Shown piece after piece: positions 43,517 to 51,919 of a DNA stretch of 64,000 nt. The stretch spans positions 1,736,001 to 1,800,000 of the forward strand of contig NZ_AP025592.1 in the NCBI RefSeq assembly GCF_023169965.1, given 5' to 3'. Position numbers and translations under genes: made by a program. The stretch's first letter is position 1, and each line of letters begins with the position of its first letter. The notes below the pieces were generated by a model. It ran no database searches. It had not been told where the DNA came from and was given only the letters and a program-made list of their open reading frames with translations. The stretch comes from Anaeromyxobacter paludicola. GTDB lineage: Bacteria > Myxococcota > Myxococcia > Myxococcales > Anaeromyxobacteraceae.

Positions 43517-44032
43517 GGCGCGGATCCGTTGTAGCAGATGGTGCCGGAGCGCGCTGTGCCGTTCACGAGGCTCGCGCGGGCCGAATTCGGGGCGCTCGCG
43601 GGCCTCCGGTGACGGACGGACGGTCCGTGCCCTGCGCGTCCGCGAGCAGATCGGGCCCGAAAGCCGGATTCACCCACAGGCAACTCCGACAGGCGGGGAG
43701 ATGTAACGCGAGGGTCGCGCCGGCCCCACCCCCGCGGAGCGTCCCCCACATCTCCTAGCGCCCTAACCTGCCGATCCGACGCCGGTGGGCTCCTCGACTA
43801 CCCTCCCGAGCGCTCGCCTGGCCGTCTCCTAAACGTCCGTAGGTACGACAAATCCTACCCCTCTGACCCCTAGGGGGTGTCGTTTGACTCCCCACCAAGG
43901 TGTCCTGTAGTCGAGGGACACCAGGCCGGAGCTCGGTGAGCGGAGAGGCAGGCAGTCGGTCGTACTCCGAGCAGCGAACCCCGGCCGGGAGGGTACCACG
44001 CAGCCGGGCGACCGAGCCCAGGAGGAACGGAC
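43517..44032. other. Divergent intergenic region with three hairpins
   Basis: 516 bp without a convincing gene, between the Wza-like gene (leftward) and the beta-helix lipoprotein (rightward). Its right half has ACGACA/TGTCGT (43845-43850 with 43878-43883) around the palindrome CCCCTAGGGG, then a perfect GGTGTCC/GGACACC hairpin (43899-43905 with 43916-43922), then TCGGTCG/CGACCGA (43956-43962 with 44009-44015) closing a GC-rich structured block. A possible promoter is TTGACT (43884) with TGTAGT (43906), 16 bp apart. The left half shows nothing recognisable. Confidence 0.5.
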
Positions 44033-46525
44033 TTGAGAAGAGGAATGGCACTGCTGATCGCATCCGCGCTGGTGTTCCAGTTTGGCTGTGGCGGGAGCGA
44101 GAGCAGCAGCGACACGGTCGCCAACGACGAGGGCCCCGGCCCCTTCGCGACCGAGCAGTACGCGCTCACGAGCAACGGCGGCATCGTCTCCGTGACCGCC
44201 AGCTCGTCCCAGAGCGGCTACCCGGCGTCGGCCGCCATCGACGCCAACTTCGCCACCCGCTGGTCCGCCGTCGGCGCCGGCCAGTGGATCGCCGCCGACC
44301 TGGGCGCCGTCCAGTCGGTGCAGGGGCTGCAGGTCGCCTGGTACCGCGGCAACAGCCGCCAGTACGCCTTCTCCATCGGCGTGAGCGCCGACGGCGCGAG
44401 CTACACGCAGGTGTTCAGCGGGACGTCCTCCGGGACGAGCCTCCAGTTCGAGCAGTACGCCTTCCCCGCGACGAGCGCCCGCTACGTGCAGCTCACGGTC
44501 AACGGCAACAGCCAGAACAAGTTCGCCGCGGTCACCGAGCTGGCCGTGACGCTCACCCCCGGGTCCACGCCGGCGCCGCTGCCGGTGTCCGTCGCGGTGA
44601 CGCCGCAGACCGCGTCGCTCGTCGAGGGCGCGACGGTGCAGCTCTCCGCCTCCGTGGGCGGCACCACCAACACCGCCGTGAGCTGGAGCGTCCAGGAGGG
44701 CGCGGCCGGCGGCACGGTGAGCTCGACCGGCCTCTACACCGCTCCCGGCGTCGCGGGCACCTTCCACGTGGTCGCCACGAGCGCGGCGGACGGCACCAAG
44801 ACCAGCGCCTCGACCGTCACCGTCACGGCGCCGGTGGTCGTGACCACGAACCCGACTCCGACTCCGACTCCGACTCCGACCCCGACCCCGACCCCGACCC
44901 CCACGCCCACGCCCACTCCGACCCCGGTCGTCGGCATCGCGGTGAACCCGGCCACCGCCAGCGTCACCACCGGCGGCTCGGCGCAGTTCACGGCGAGCGT
45001 GACCGGCACGACCAACACCTCCGTGATCTGGACCGTGCAGGAAGGCGCCGCCGGCGGCGCGGTGAGCTCGACCGGCCTCTACACCGCCCCCTCCGCGGCG
45101 GGCACCTACCACGTCGTGGCGAAGAGCCAGGCCGACTCGACCAAGAGCAGCGCCGCGACGGTCACGGTCAGCGCGCCCGTGGCCGCCACCGGTCCGCAGT
45201 TCTACGTCTCGACCGCCGGCAACGACGCCAACGCCGGCACCCTGTCGGCGCCCTGGCGGACCATCCAGAAGGCCATGAGCTCCGCCAGCGCCGGCTCCAC
45301 CGTGAACATCCGCGGCGGCACGTACAACGAGCGGCTCTCGGTCAACGTCTCGGGCACGAGCGGCAACTACGTCACCTTCCAGCCCTACGGCTTCAGCGTC
45401 CCCGCCGGCGGCTGCGGCGGCTTCACCGGCGTCGCCTGCGGCGGTGAGCAGGTGGTGATCGACCTCTCGTACCTCGGCACCGTGACGGACGGCGTGCCGT
45501 ACCTCGCCGTCCCGAGCCGCAGCTACGTCCGCATCCAGGGCCTCACGTTCCAGAACTACCAGGTGCTCGGCGGGATGCAGCGCGGCGTCAACATCTCCGG
45601 CTCGTCCAGCTACGTCGAGTTCAAGTACAACAAGGTGCTCAAGATCCAGAACAACGGCGCCTGGGACGGCTCCAACGCCCTGCTCGACTTCTGGGTCACC
45701 GCCCCGGCGAACAACGTCCTCATCTACGGGAACGAGTTCGGCTCCATCGTCTCGAACTACGGCGAGACGATGTCCGTGACCGGCAGCGCCGTGACCATCG
45801 AGAAGAACTGGCTGCACGACACCGACGCCATCGGCATCGACCTGGGCCAGAACTCCTCCAGCAACGTGGTCCGCAGCAACCTGCTGGAGTGGATCAGCAA
45901 GAAGCACGACGGCACGTACTGGTACGGGAACGCCTCCAACTCCATCTACGTGACGGGCGGCAACACCGCCACCATCGAGCGGAACACGATCCGGAACTCC
46001 GGCTGGGCGATCTCGGTGGTGAGCGAGCCCGGCTACCCCGGCTCGCACGACGTGGTCATCCGCAACAACGTCGCCAGCCAGGACGTGAACGGCATCATGC
46101 TCGGGAACTGGTACAGCAGCACCGACGGCTCGACCGTCTACAACATCAAGGTGCTCAACAACACCATCTACGGGTGCGGCACCGGCTTCGCCATCCGCCC
46201 GTACACGAGCGCCAGCGTCTCCTGGGAGAACAACGTCCTCGCGAACAACTCCACCTCGTACTCGAACGGCCTCTCCTGGCCGGTCGGGACCATGAACCAC
46301 AACCTGTACTTCGGCGGCGGCGCCGGTCCGGACGCGGTGAAGATCACCTCCGACCCGCAGTTCACCAACGCCGGCGCGGGGGACTTCTCGGTCTCGAGCA
46401 CCTCCCCCGCGCTCAAGGTCGGCGACGCGACCGTCTGGAGCGCCTACCCCGGGGCCCTCGACTTCCAGGGCAACGCGCGGGTGGTGAACGGGCTCGTGGA
46501 CCTCGGCGCCTTCGAGCACCCGTAG
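44033..46525 (+). CDS. Surface lipoprotein: discoidin (F5/8C), two Big-like domains, Pro-Thr linker and right-handed beta-helix
   Basis: 830 residues. The TTG at 44033 is chosen because GGAGGAA (44021-44027) is well spaced; the ATG at 44045 has its purine run too close. The lipobox lies in LVFQFGCGGSESS. Domains in order are: F5/8 type C (about 38-178, AAIDANFATRWSAVGAGQWI), a Big-like domain (about 187-263), a Pro-Thr repeat linker (about 274-299), a second Big-like domain (about 300-382), then DUF1565/parallel beta-helix (about 387-830, FYVSTAGNDANAGTLSAPWR; VEFKYNKVLKIQNN). Such proteins bind or cleave polysaccharides at the cell surface; no catalytic residues were identified with certainty. 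Confidence 0.9.
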   Translation: MRRGMALLIASALVFQFGCGGSESSSDTVANDEGPGPFATEQYALTSNGGIVSVTASSSQSGYPASAAIDANFATRWSAVGAGQWIAADLGAVQSVQGLQVAWYRGNSRQYAFSIGVSADGASYTQVFSGTSSGTSLQFEQYAFPATSARYVQLTVNGNSQNKFAAVTELAVTLTPGSTPAPLPVSVAVTPQTASLVEGATVQLSASVGGTTNTAVSWSVQEGAAGGTVSSTGLYTAPGVAGTFHVVATSAADGTKTSASTVTVTAPVVVTTNPTPTPTPTPTPTPTPTPTPTPTPTPVVGIAVNPATASVTTGGSAQFTASVTGTTNTSVIWTVQEGAAGGAVSSTGLYTAPSAAGTYHVVAKSQADSTKSSAATVTVSAPVAATGPQFYVSTAGNDANAGTLSAPWRTIQKAMSSASAGSTVNIRGGTYNERLSVNVSGTSGNYVTFQPYGFSVPAGGCGGFTGVACGGEQVVIDLSYLGTVTDGVPYLAVPSRSYVRIQGLTFQNYQVLGGMQRGVNISGSSSYVEFKYNKVLKIQNNGAWDGSNALLDFWVTAPANNVLIYGNEFGSIVSNYGETMSVTGSAVTIEKNWLHDTDAIGIDLGQNSSSNVVRSNLLEWISKKHDGTYWYGNASNSIYVTGGNTATIERNTIRNSGWAISVVSEPGYPGSHDVVIRNNVASQDVNGIMLGNWYSSTDGSTVYNIKVLNNTIYGCGTGFAIRPYTSASVSWENNVLANNSTSYSNGLSWPVGTMNHNLYFGGGAGPDAVKITSDPQFTNAGAGDFSVSSTSPALKVGDATVWSAYPGALDFQGNARVVNGLVDLGAFEHP
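44851..44926 (+). repeat. Hexanucleotide tandem repeat encoding a Pro-Thr linker
   Basis: About 12 copies of a CCGACT/CCGACC/CCCACG-type hexamer, each encoding Pro-Thr. Copies are purest at the 5' end and drift at third positions at the 3' end. Gain or loss of units by slippage would stay in frame and change the linker length between the two Big-like domains. Confidence 0.9.
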
Positions 46526-46544
46526 CCCGAGCCGGATCGCGGCG

Positions 46545-46586
46545 AGCTGGCCGGCGTGCGCCCCCCGCGGCGCACGCCGGCCAGCT
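46545..46586. terminator. 18-bp perfect hairpin between convergent genes
   Basis: The arms at 46545-46562 and 46569-46586 are perfect reverse complements (AGCTGGCCGGCGTGCGCC and its partner) with a 6-base loop. It fills the 66-bp gap between the convergent beta-helix genes and would act on both strands. There is no U-tract, so termination may depend on stem strength alone or it may stabilise 3' ends. Confidence 0.7.
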
Positions 46587-46591
46587 TCGTC

Positions 46592-48139
46592 TCAGCGGTA
46601 GGAGCGCAGCGGATCCGCCGACGTCCAGGTGTTCTCGCGCAGCAGCACCCGCACCCCCGGCTGCTCCTGGCGGATGGCGTACAGCCCCCGGAACGGCCGC
46701 AGGGTGCCGGTGATGGTGTTGCGCGAGACCTCCACGTCCTCGAGCGCCCCGCCCAGCCGGATCCCGGCCCGGTCGCGCCCGGCGGCCGGATCGTTGCCGG
46801 GGTTCACGAGCCGGTTGTCCTCGATCCGCACGCGCGAGGCCTTCCTGCCCCGCCCCATGGCCTGCAGGTCGATGCCCTTGGTCGGGACGTCCTGGATCAG
46901 GTTCCCCCGCACCTGCACGTCGCGGATGTCGCCCCCGCAGCGCAGCGAGATCCCTCCGCTCGTGTCGGCGTGCGAGCCCCAGGTGCCGTCGGCCGGCTGG
47001 GCCCGGATCTCGTTCCGCTCGATGACCACGTCGCGGACGTCCCCGTCCAGCCCGCCCGAGACCGCGTCCCAGACGAAGGAGATGCCGAAGAAGTAGCCGA
47101 GGTGGCCGGTGGCGGCGAGGTGGTCGTTCTCGGCGAGCGTGATCCGGTTGTCGGCGATGGTCACCCCGCGCACGCCCTGGCCCGTGATCGACCAGACGTT
47201 GATCGCGTCCTTGGCGTTCCAGCACTCGTTCCGGGAGACGACGAACGCGTTGCCCGCGGCGGGAGGCGCCTCCCCCGGTCCGCTGGTGCCCGCCAGGCGG
47301 ACGCAGGCGTGGTACCAGCGCGTCACGTTCCGCTCGGCCCGGGCGCGGGAGCCGTGCAGCTCGATCGCGCCCCTCGCCCCGTCCGCCGCGGTGGACTCGA
47401 ACACGTTGCCGGCGACCAGCGCGTCGCGGCCGTGGAAGTAGACCGCCGAGTTGTCGTAGAAGCCGCGCGGCGAGTCGGTCGGCCCCTTCGCGAAGCGGAA
47501 GTAGCTGTCCCGCACCACCAGCCCGGACGCGGCCGTCGCGTTGAGCACGACGGTGTTCACGCCGCAGACGTCCTCGAACCGGACCCGCTCCACGGTGATG
47601 CCCTTGCCGCCCCAGCCGAGGTAGACCGCGAAGAGGTTCCGGCCGTCGCCGCCCTCGCGGACCGTGCCGCCGCTCGCCCCGCAGTTCTGGTCGATGCGCA
47701 GGTCCGCGAAGCCCACGTTCCGGACCTCGCTCGCGGGCGCCGGGTAGTTCGAGAAGAGGGCGCGGTAGCTCCCCACCCCGGCCTTCACCCGCAGGACGCT
47801 GCGAGGGCCCTCCCCGCGCAGCCACGTGTTGCTCGCCAGGCCGAAGCCGTCGCGCGGCCCGGCCCGCGCGGTCCGCGCCGGGGCGATGAGGTAGGTGCCC
47901 GCGGGGAAGAAGACCTCGCCGCCCCCCCAGCGCCGCGCCGCCTCCAGCGCGTCGCGGAGGGCCCCCGAGTCGTCGCTCACCCCGTCCCCGCGAGCGCCGT
48001 ACCGGCGCACGTCGAAGCGGTGCGGCGGCGCGTCGGGCGCGGCGAGGGCGCCGGGCGCGCACGCGAGGGCCGCGAGCGCCGCGCACAGGCGCAGCGCCGC
48101 CGCCCCGGCGCCGGCCCCGGCGGGACGGGCAGGCCTCAC
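46592..48139 (-). CDS. Secreted right-handed parallel beta-helix protein (pectate-lyase-like)
   Basis: 515 residues from GTG at 48139, overlapping the upstream glycosyltransferase stop by 4 bp. The signal peptide (LRLCAALAALACAPGALAAP) shows export. The mature start RRYGARGDGVSDDSGALRDA is the classic pectate-lyase/tailspike superfamily entry, then GGGEVFFPAGTYLIAP. Repeated coils follow (VRGVTIADNRITLAENDHLA; VQVRGNLIQDVPTKGIDLQA; VEVSRNTITGTLRPFRGLYA). Proteins of this fold are lyases, epimerases or depolymerases of polysaccharides. Coupling to a glycosyltransferase suggests it acts on the polymer made here. Confidence 0.9.
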   Translation of the reverse strand: MRPARPAGAGAGAAALRLCAALAALACAPGALAAPDAPPHRFDVRRYGARGDGVSDDSGALRDALEAARRWGGGEVFFPAGTYLIAPARTARAGPRDGFGLASNTWLRGEGPRSVLRVKAGVGSYRALFSNYPAPASEVRNVGFADLRIDQNCGASGGTVREGGDGRNLFAVYLGWGGKGITVERVRFEDVCGVNTVVLNATAASGLVVRDSYFRFAKGPTDSPRGFYDNSAVYFHGRDALVAGNVFESTAADGARGAIELHGSRARAERNVTRWYHACVRLAGTSGPGEAPPAAGNAFVVSRNECWNAKDAINVWSITGQGVRGVTIADNRITLAENDHLAATGHLGYFFGISFVWDAVSGGLDGDVRDVVIERNEIRAQPADGTWGSHADTSGGISLRCGGDIRDVQVRGNLIQDVPTKGIDLQAMGRGRKASRVRIEDNRLVNPGNDPAAGRDRAGIRLGGALEDVEVSRNTITGTLRPFRGLYAIRQEQPGVRVLLRENTWTSADPLRSYR

Positions 48140-49254
48140 CGGGCGACCCCGTACGTCTGGAGCAGCCGGGGCAGGGTCCGCGAGAGCGCGAAGTCGCTCT
48201 CCTCCAGCCGCGCCAGCGCTGCCGCCCCGATCCGCCCGGGGACCGCGCCCAGGATGGCGTCCGCCCACGCGTCCGAAGGGTCCTGCGGGGATCGCCAGGT
48301 GAAGAGCTCCGGGACCACCACCAGCTCGCGCGTCACCCGGTCGGAGATCACGATCGGGAGCCCGGCCGCCTGCGCCTCCAGCCCGACCAGCGGCAGCCCC
48401 TCCCGCACCGAGGGCAGGACGAACACGTCGAACGCGCTCAGCAGCCGCGGCACGTCCGGCCGGAGGCCGGCGAAGCGGACCCGGTCGCGCACCGCGAGCC
48501 GGGTCGCCTCCTCCTCCACCCGCGCCTGCAGCGGGCCGGTGCCGACCAGGACGAGGTGGGCCGACGGCTCCCGGCGGAGCACCGCGGCCAGGGTCCCGAT
48601 GAGGAGCTGCTGGTTCTTGCAGACGTCGAAGCGGCCGACATGCCCGATCACCAGCGCGCCGGGGGGGATCTCCAGCTCCTCGCGCACCGCCGCCCGCGCG
48701 GCCGGCTCGCGGTAGGGCGCGAAGTCGAGGCCGCACCGCGCCACCCGGAAGCGGCCGTCGTCCTTCCACCGGGGACCGAACAGCGCGCAGGCCGCCGCCC
48801 CGCTCACGGCGAGGCCGTCGGTCGCGAAGCGCCGGATGGACCGCTCCATCGCCGCCAGGTACGCCCGGCGCGCCAGCCCGCCCCCCGACTCGAGCTCCCG
48901 CGTGTCCGAGTGGCTGTGGGCGATCCGGACCGGGACCCCCGCGAGGCGGGCCAGCGCCAGCGTCACGCCGCTGAAGTGGTGAACGTGGCTGTCCACGACC
49001 TGGTACGGTCCCCTCCGACGCAGGACGGAGAGGAAGTCGCGGGCGTACCGGAGCGGCCGGTGGGGAGAGGCGACGCGGATCACCGCCGAGCCGAGGGCCT
49101 CGATCTCGGCGTCGTAGTGGCCCCGCTCGCGCGCGCTGACCAGGAAGTCCATGCGGACCGCCCCCCGATCGGCGTTCCGCAGCACCTGCATCAACCAGGT
49201 CTCGACGCCGCCGCGGTTCATCTGTCCGACGACGTGCAGGACGCGGATGGTCAC
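48136..49254 (-). CDS. GT4-type glycosyltransferase (EpsF-like)
   Basis: 372 residues from GTG at 49254 (VTIRVLHVVGQMNRGGVETW); a clear Shine-Dalgarno is lacking, so the start is moderately sure. GT-B fold motifs include the N-terminal G-G-x-E-T-W, the acceptor-side VDSHVHHFSGVTLALARLAG and the nucleotide-sugar motif FDVFVLPSVREGLPLVGLEA (about 290-309) with the E-G-x-P-L-x-x-L-E pattern. It likely transfers one sugar from a UDP or GDP donor to the lipid-linked repeat unit at the cytoplasmic membrane. Its stop overlaps the beta-helix gene. Confidence 0.92.
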   Translation of the reverse strand: MTIRVLHVVGQMNRGGVETWLMQVLRNADRGAVRMDFLVSARERGHYDAEIEALGSAVIRVASPHRPLRYARDFLSVLRRRGPYQVVDSHVHHFSGVTLALARLAGVPVRIAHSHSDTRELESGGGLARRAYLAAMERSIRRFATDGLAVSGAAACALFGPRWKDDGRFRVARCGLDFAPYREPAARAAVREELEIPPGALVIGHVGRFDVCKNQQLLIGTLAAVLRREPSAHLVLVGTGPLQARVEEEATRLAVRDRVRFAGLRPDVPRLLSAFDVFVLPSVREGLPLVGLEAQAAGLPIVISDRVTRELVVVPELFTWRSPQDPSDAWADAILGAVPGRIGAAALARLEESDFALSRTLPRLLQTYGVAR

Positions 49255-49321
49255 GGCAGGTGATTGTGTCCGAGCCGGCGGAGCGGGGCAAAGGCTCGCC
49301 TGGGCCGCGCGGGCGCCGGGC

Positions 49322-49350
49322 CCCCAAGAGACTCCCCCGCCCTCTTGGGG
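49322..49350. promoter_or_regulatory. Inverted repeat in the divergent gap of two glycosyltransferase genes
   Basis: CCCCAAGAG (49322-49330) and CTCTTGGGG (49342-49350) pair perfectly over 9 bp with an 11-base loop. It lies in the 147-bp gap between genes transcribed outward, so it may serve as a shared operator. No promoter elements are confidently seen. Confidence 0.4.
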
Positions 49351-49401
49351 CCACCGCTCGGGTCCGGCCGCGCGCGGCGCTAGCCTGACGAGGTCACCGC
49401 C

Positions 49402-50586
49402 ATGCGAGCCGCCTTCTTCCACGACGAGCGCTTCACGCTCGACCCCGCCGGCACCTACTACAGCTCGGGAACGCTCCCGTACCGGAGCTTCCAGCGCTAC
49501 CTGAAGCACTTCGACCGCGTGATCATGGTGGGCCGCCTGGGCGGCGCGCAGCAGTCCCCGATGTGCACCGTCGCGAGCGGCCCGGGCGTCGAGTTCGACT
49601 GCATCCCGGCCGGCGATCTGGCGCTCCCGAGCTTCCTGGCCGCGGTCCGCCGGCGCGCGCGCGAGGTGCTGGCGCGCGTGGACTGCGCGGTCATCCGCCT
49701 GCCCAGCCTGGTGGGGGTGCTCGCGGCCCGCGAGGCGTCGGTCGCCGGGGTCCCCTGGATGGCTGAGGTGGTGGGCGACGTCTTCGAGGCGCTCTGGAAC
49801 CACGGCTCCTGGCGCGGCAAGGCCGCGGCCCTCCCGCTCTACGCCCTGAACCGGTACTACGTCGGCAGGGCCAGCTCCGCCATCTTCGTGTCCACCACCC
49901 TCCAGCGGCGCTATCCGCCCGGGGGCGCCTGGGTCGCCGCCTCCAACGTCCTCATCGAGGCGCCCCGCCCCGAGGTGCTCGCCCGGCGCCTCGCGCGGAT
50001 CGCCTCGACCGCCCCGGCGGCGGCCAGGACCATCGGGCTGGTCGGCTCCTACGACGTCGCCTACAAGGGCCACGAGACCGCGCTGCGCGCCCTGGCGGGC
50101 CTGCGCCGCCGGGGCAAGGACGTCCTGCTCCGCTGCATCGGGGTGGGCGACCCGTCGCGCTGGCTGCGCCGGGCGGCGGAGCTGGGCGTCGCGGCGCACG
50201 TCGAGCTGGGCAACGCCCGCCCCCACGGCGAGCCGGTGCTCCGGTGGATGGACGAGCTCGACGCCCTGGTGGTCCCGAGCCTGACGGAGGGGCTGCCCCG
50301 GTGCCTCGTCGAGGGCATGAGCCGCGCGCTCCCGGCCGTGGGATCGCTGACCGGCGGGATCCCGGAGCTGCTCGAGCGCCCCGCGCTCCACCGGCCCGGC
50401 GACGCCGCCGGGATGGCGCGGCGCCTCGAGGCTTTGCTCTGGAGCCCGGCCACGCTCGAGGCGCAGGCGCGCCGCAACTGGACCCTCGCCGGTGACTACG
50501 CCGCCGAGGTGCTCGAGGCGCGCCGCGACGGGCTCATCCGGCGCTTCAAGGCGGGGATCGCCGGGGGATCGGCCCGCGCCGCCTGA
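49402..50586 (+). CDS. GT4-family glycosyltransferase
   Basis: 394 residues starting MRAAFFHDERFTLDPAGTYY. The C-terminal Rossmann half shows RTIGLVGSYDVAYKGHETAL and the donor-binding motif ALVVPSLTEGLPRCLVEGMS followed by GSLTGGIPELLE. The N-terminal half is typical of acceptor domains (VDCAVIRLPSLVGVLAAREA). It is transcribed opposite to most of the locus and converges with the flippase gene, the stops being 1 bp apart. The sugar specificity is not readable. Confidence 0.9.
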   Translation: MRAAFFHDERFTLDPAGTYYSSGTLPYRSFQRYLKHFDRVIMVGRLGGAQQSPMCTVASGPGVEFDCIPAGDLALPSFLAAVRRRAREVLARVDCAVIRLPSLVGVLAAREASVAGVPWMAEVVGDVFEALWNHGSWRGKAAALPLYALNRYYVGRASSAIFVSTTLQRRYPPGGAWVAASNVLIEAPRPEVLARRLARIASTAPAAARTIGLVGSYDVAYKGHETALRALAGLRRRGKDVLLRCIGVGDPSRWLRRAAELGVAAHVELGNARPHGEPVLRWMDELDALVVPSLTEGLPRCLVEGMSRALPAVGSLTGGIPELLERPALHRPGDAAGMARRLEALLWSPATLEAQARRNWTLAGDYAAEVLEARRDGLIRRFKAGIAGGSARAA

Positions 50587-50587
50587 G

Positions 50588-51919
50588 TCACCCGGCCGCG
50601 AGCGGCGCCGGGGCCCGGCGGCGCACGGCGGACCAGAGGACCCAGGCCGAGAGGATCACCTCCAGCAGGAGCGCCAGCCCCCACGCGCCGACGGCCCCGG
50701 TGAGCCCGTACCGCGGCACGAGCCAGGCGGAGGTGACGGCGCAGGAGCCCGCGGTCGAGGCGAACAGCGGCAGCTGCACGTTGAAGCGCCGGATGGCGGT
50801 CAGCGCGCAGCCGAGGAACGAGGCGACGTACGCGACGAGCCCGGCGCCCATGAGCCAGACCAGCAGGTCCGCCCGCGCCGCGTAGACCGGCCCGAAGAGG
50901 AGGCGCAGGGCCGGGCGGCCCAGCAGCGCGGCGGCGCCGATCCCCGCGCCTCCGAGCGCCACGGCCACCCCGAGCAGGAAGGCCAGGAGGCGGCGGAAGG
51001 CGGCGCCGTCGCCCTCGAAGTGGTGGCGGGCCAGCCGCGGCGTCGCGGACTGCCCCAGGGCGGCGACCACCAGGTTGGCGGCGGCCACGAGCGAGGAGAG
51101 CGCCGCGAAGACGCCCAGCTCGGCGGCGCCGCCGTGATGCTCGATGAAGTACCGCGGCGCGTTGGTCCGCAGCGAGACCAGCATCATCACCAGGCCGAGC
51201 GGGAGCGAGGTGAGCGCGATCCGGCCGGCCACCCGCCAGCGCGCGCCCCGGTCCGCGCCCGAGGCCGGCCGCGCCCGGCGCGGGAGGAGCGCCCGCGTGA
51301 CCGGGAAGTCGTGCAGGAGGAGGACCAGGAGCCACGCCAGGCAGAGCCCCAGGATGGCGGCGAGCACCCCCGCCCCCGCCCAGAGGACGGCGCTCACCGC
51401 GGAGAGCCCCAGCACGCCCCGCAGCATCAGGGACGCGGCCATCGGCCGCATGCGCTCGTGTTGCTGCCAGCAGCCGTAGTGGATGTCGCTGAGCCCCTCG
51501 ACCAGCTTGGCGAGCGACACCGCCAGGACCACGAGCCGCGTCTGCCGATCGTAGGAGGAGGCGAGGACGATGGCGACGGCCGCCGCGAGGGCGACGAGCA
51601 TCCCCGTCGCCCTCACCCGGAGGTAGTCCGGGAAGCCGAAGCGGCGCCCGGTGTCGGTGACCTGGGCGGCATTGAGGTTCAGCCCGGCGAACAGGAACAG
51701 CGGGGCCGCGATGGCGGTCCCGAGCGCGTAGCGGCCGACCGCCTCGGCCGCGGCGAGCTTCGCGATGGCGACGAGCGTGACCCACTGGCTGCCGGCGTTG
51801 ACCGCGTGCCCCGCCAGCGTCCAGCTGAAGTTCGCGCGCAGCGACTGGCGCGCCGGCGGCGCGTCGTCCACCGCCGGGCTCGGGGCCGGGGCTAGCTGCG
51901 CGGGGTCCAGGGTCGCCAC
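50588..51919 (-). CDS. wzx: Wzx-like polysaccharide flippase (MATE/MOP superfamily)
   Basis: About 443 residues from GTG at 51919, which has GAGGG at good spacing and overlaps the FemAB gene by 28 bp; GTG at 51871 is an alternative that would give 427. The start of the domain is SLRANFSWTLAGHAVNAGSQ, then WVTLVAIAKL. About 12-14 hydrophobic segments follow, with Wzx-like loops (ALGTAIAAPLFLFAGLNLNA; NAPRYFIEHHGGAAELGVFA). Wzx proteins flip undecaprenyl-linked repeat units across the inner membrane. It pairs with the Wzy-like polymerase gene at 53732. Confidence 0.9.
   Translation of the reverse strand: MATLDPAQLAPAPSPAVDDAPPARQSLRANFSWTLAGHAVNAGSQWVTLVAIAKLAAAEAVGRYALGTAIAAPLFLFAGLNLNAAQVTDTGRRFGFPDYLRVRATGMLVALAAAVAIVLASSYDRQTRLVVLAVSLAKLVEGLSDIHYGCWQQHERMRPMAASLMLRGVLGLSAVSAVLWAGAGVLAAILGLCLAWLLVLLLHDFPVTRALLPRRARPASGADRGARWRVAGRIALTSLPLGLVMMLVSLRTNAPRYFIEHHGGAAELGVFAALSSLVAAANLVVAALGQSATPRLARHHFEGDGAAFRRLLAFLLGVAVALGGAGIGAAALLGRPALRLLFGPVYAARADLLVWLMGAGLVAYVASFLGCALTAIRRFNVQLPLFASTAGSCAVTSAWLVPRYGLTGAVGAWGLALLLEVILSAWVLWSAVRRRAPAPLAAG

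Noticed and set aside
43513-43749. A 78-codon leftward ORF upstream of the Wza-like gene
   Set aside because: It overlaps the start of that gene, is Arg/Ser-rich without any motif and lacks a convincing start site.
43957-44014. A confident c-di-GMP-I (GEMM) riboswitch
   Set aside because: The conserved GGCAAACC and GACGCAAAGCC blocks are only partly matched and the GNRA loop is missing; kept only as a hypothesis.
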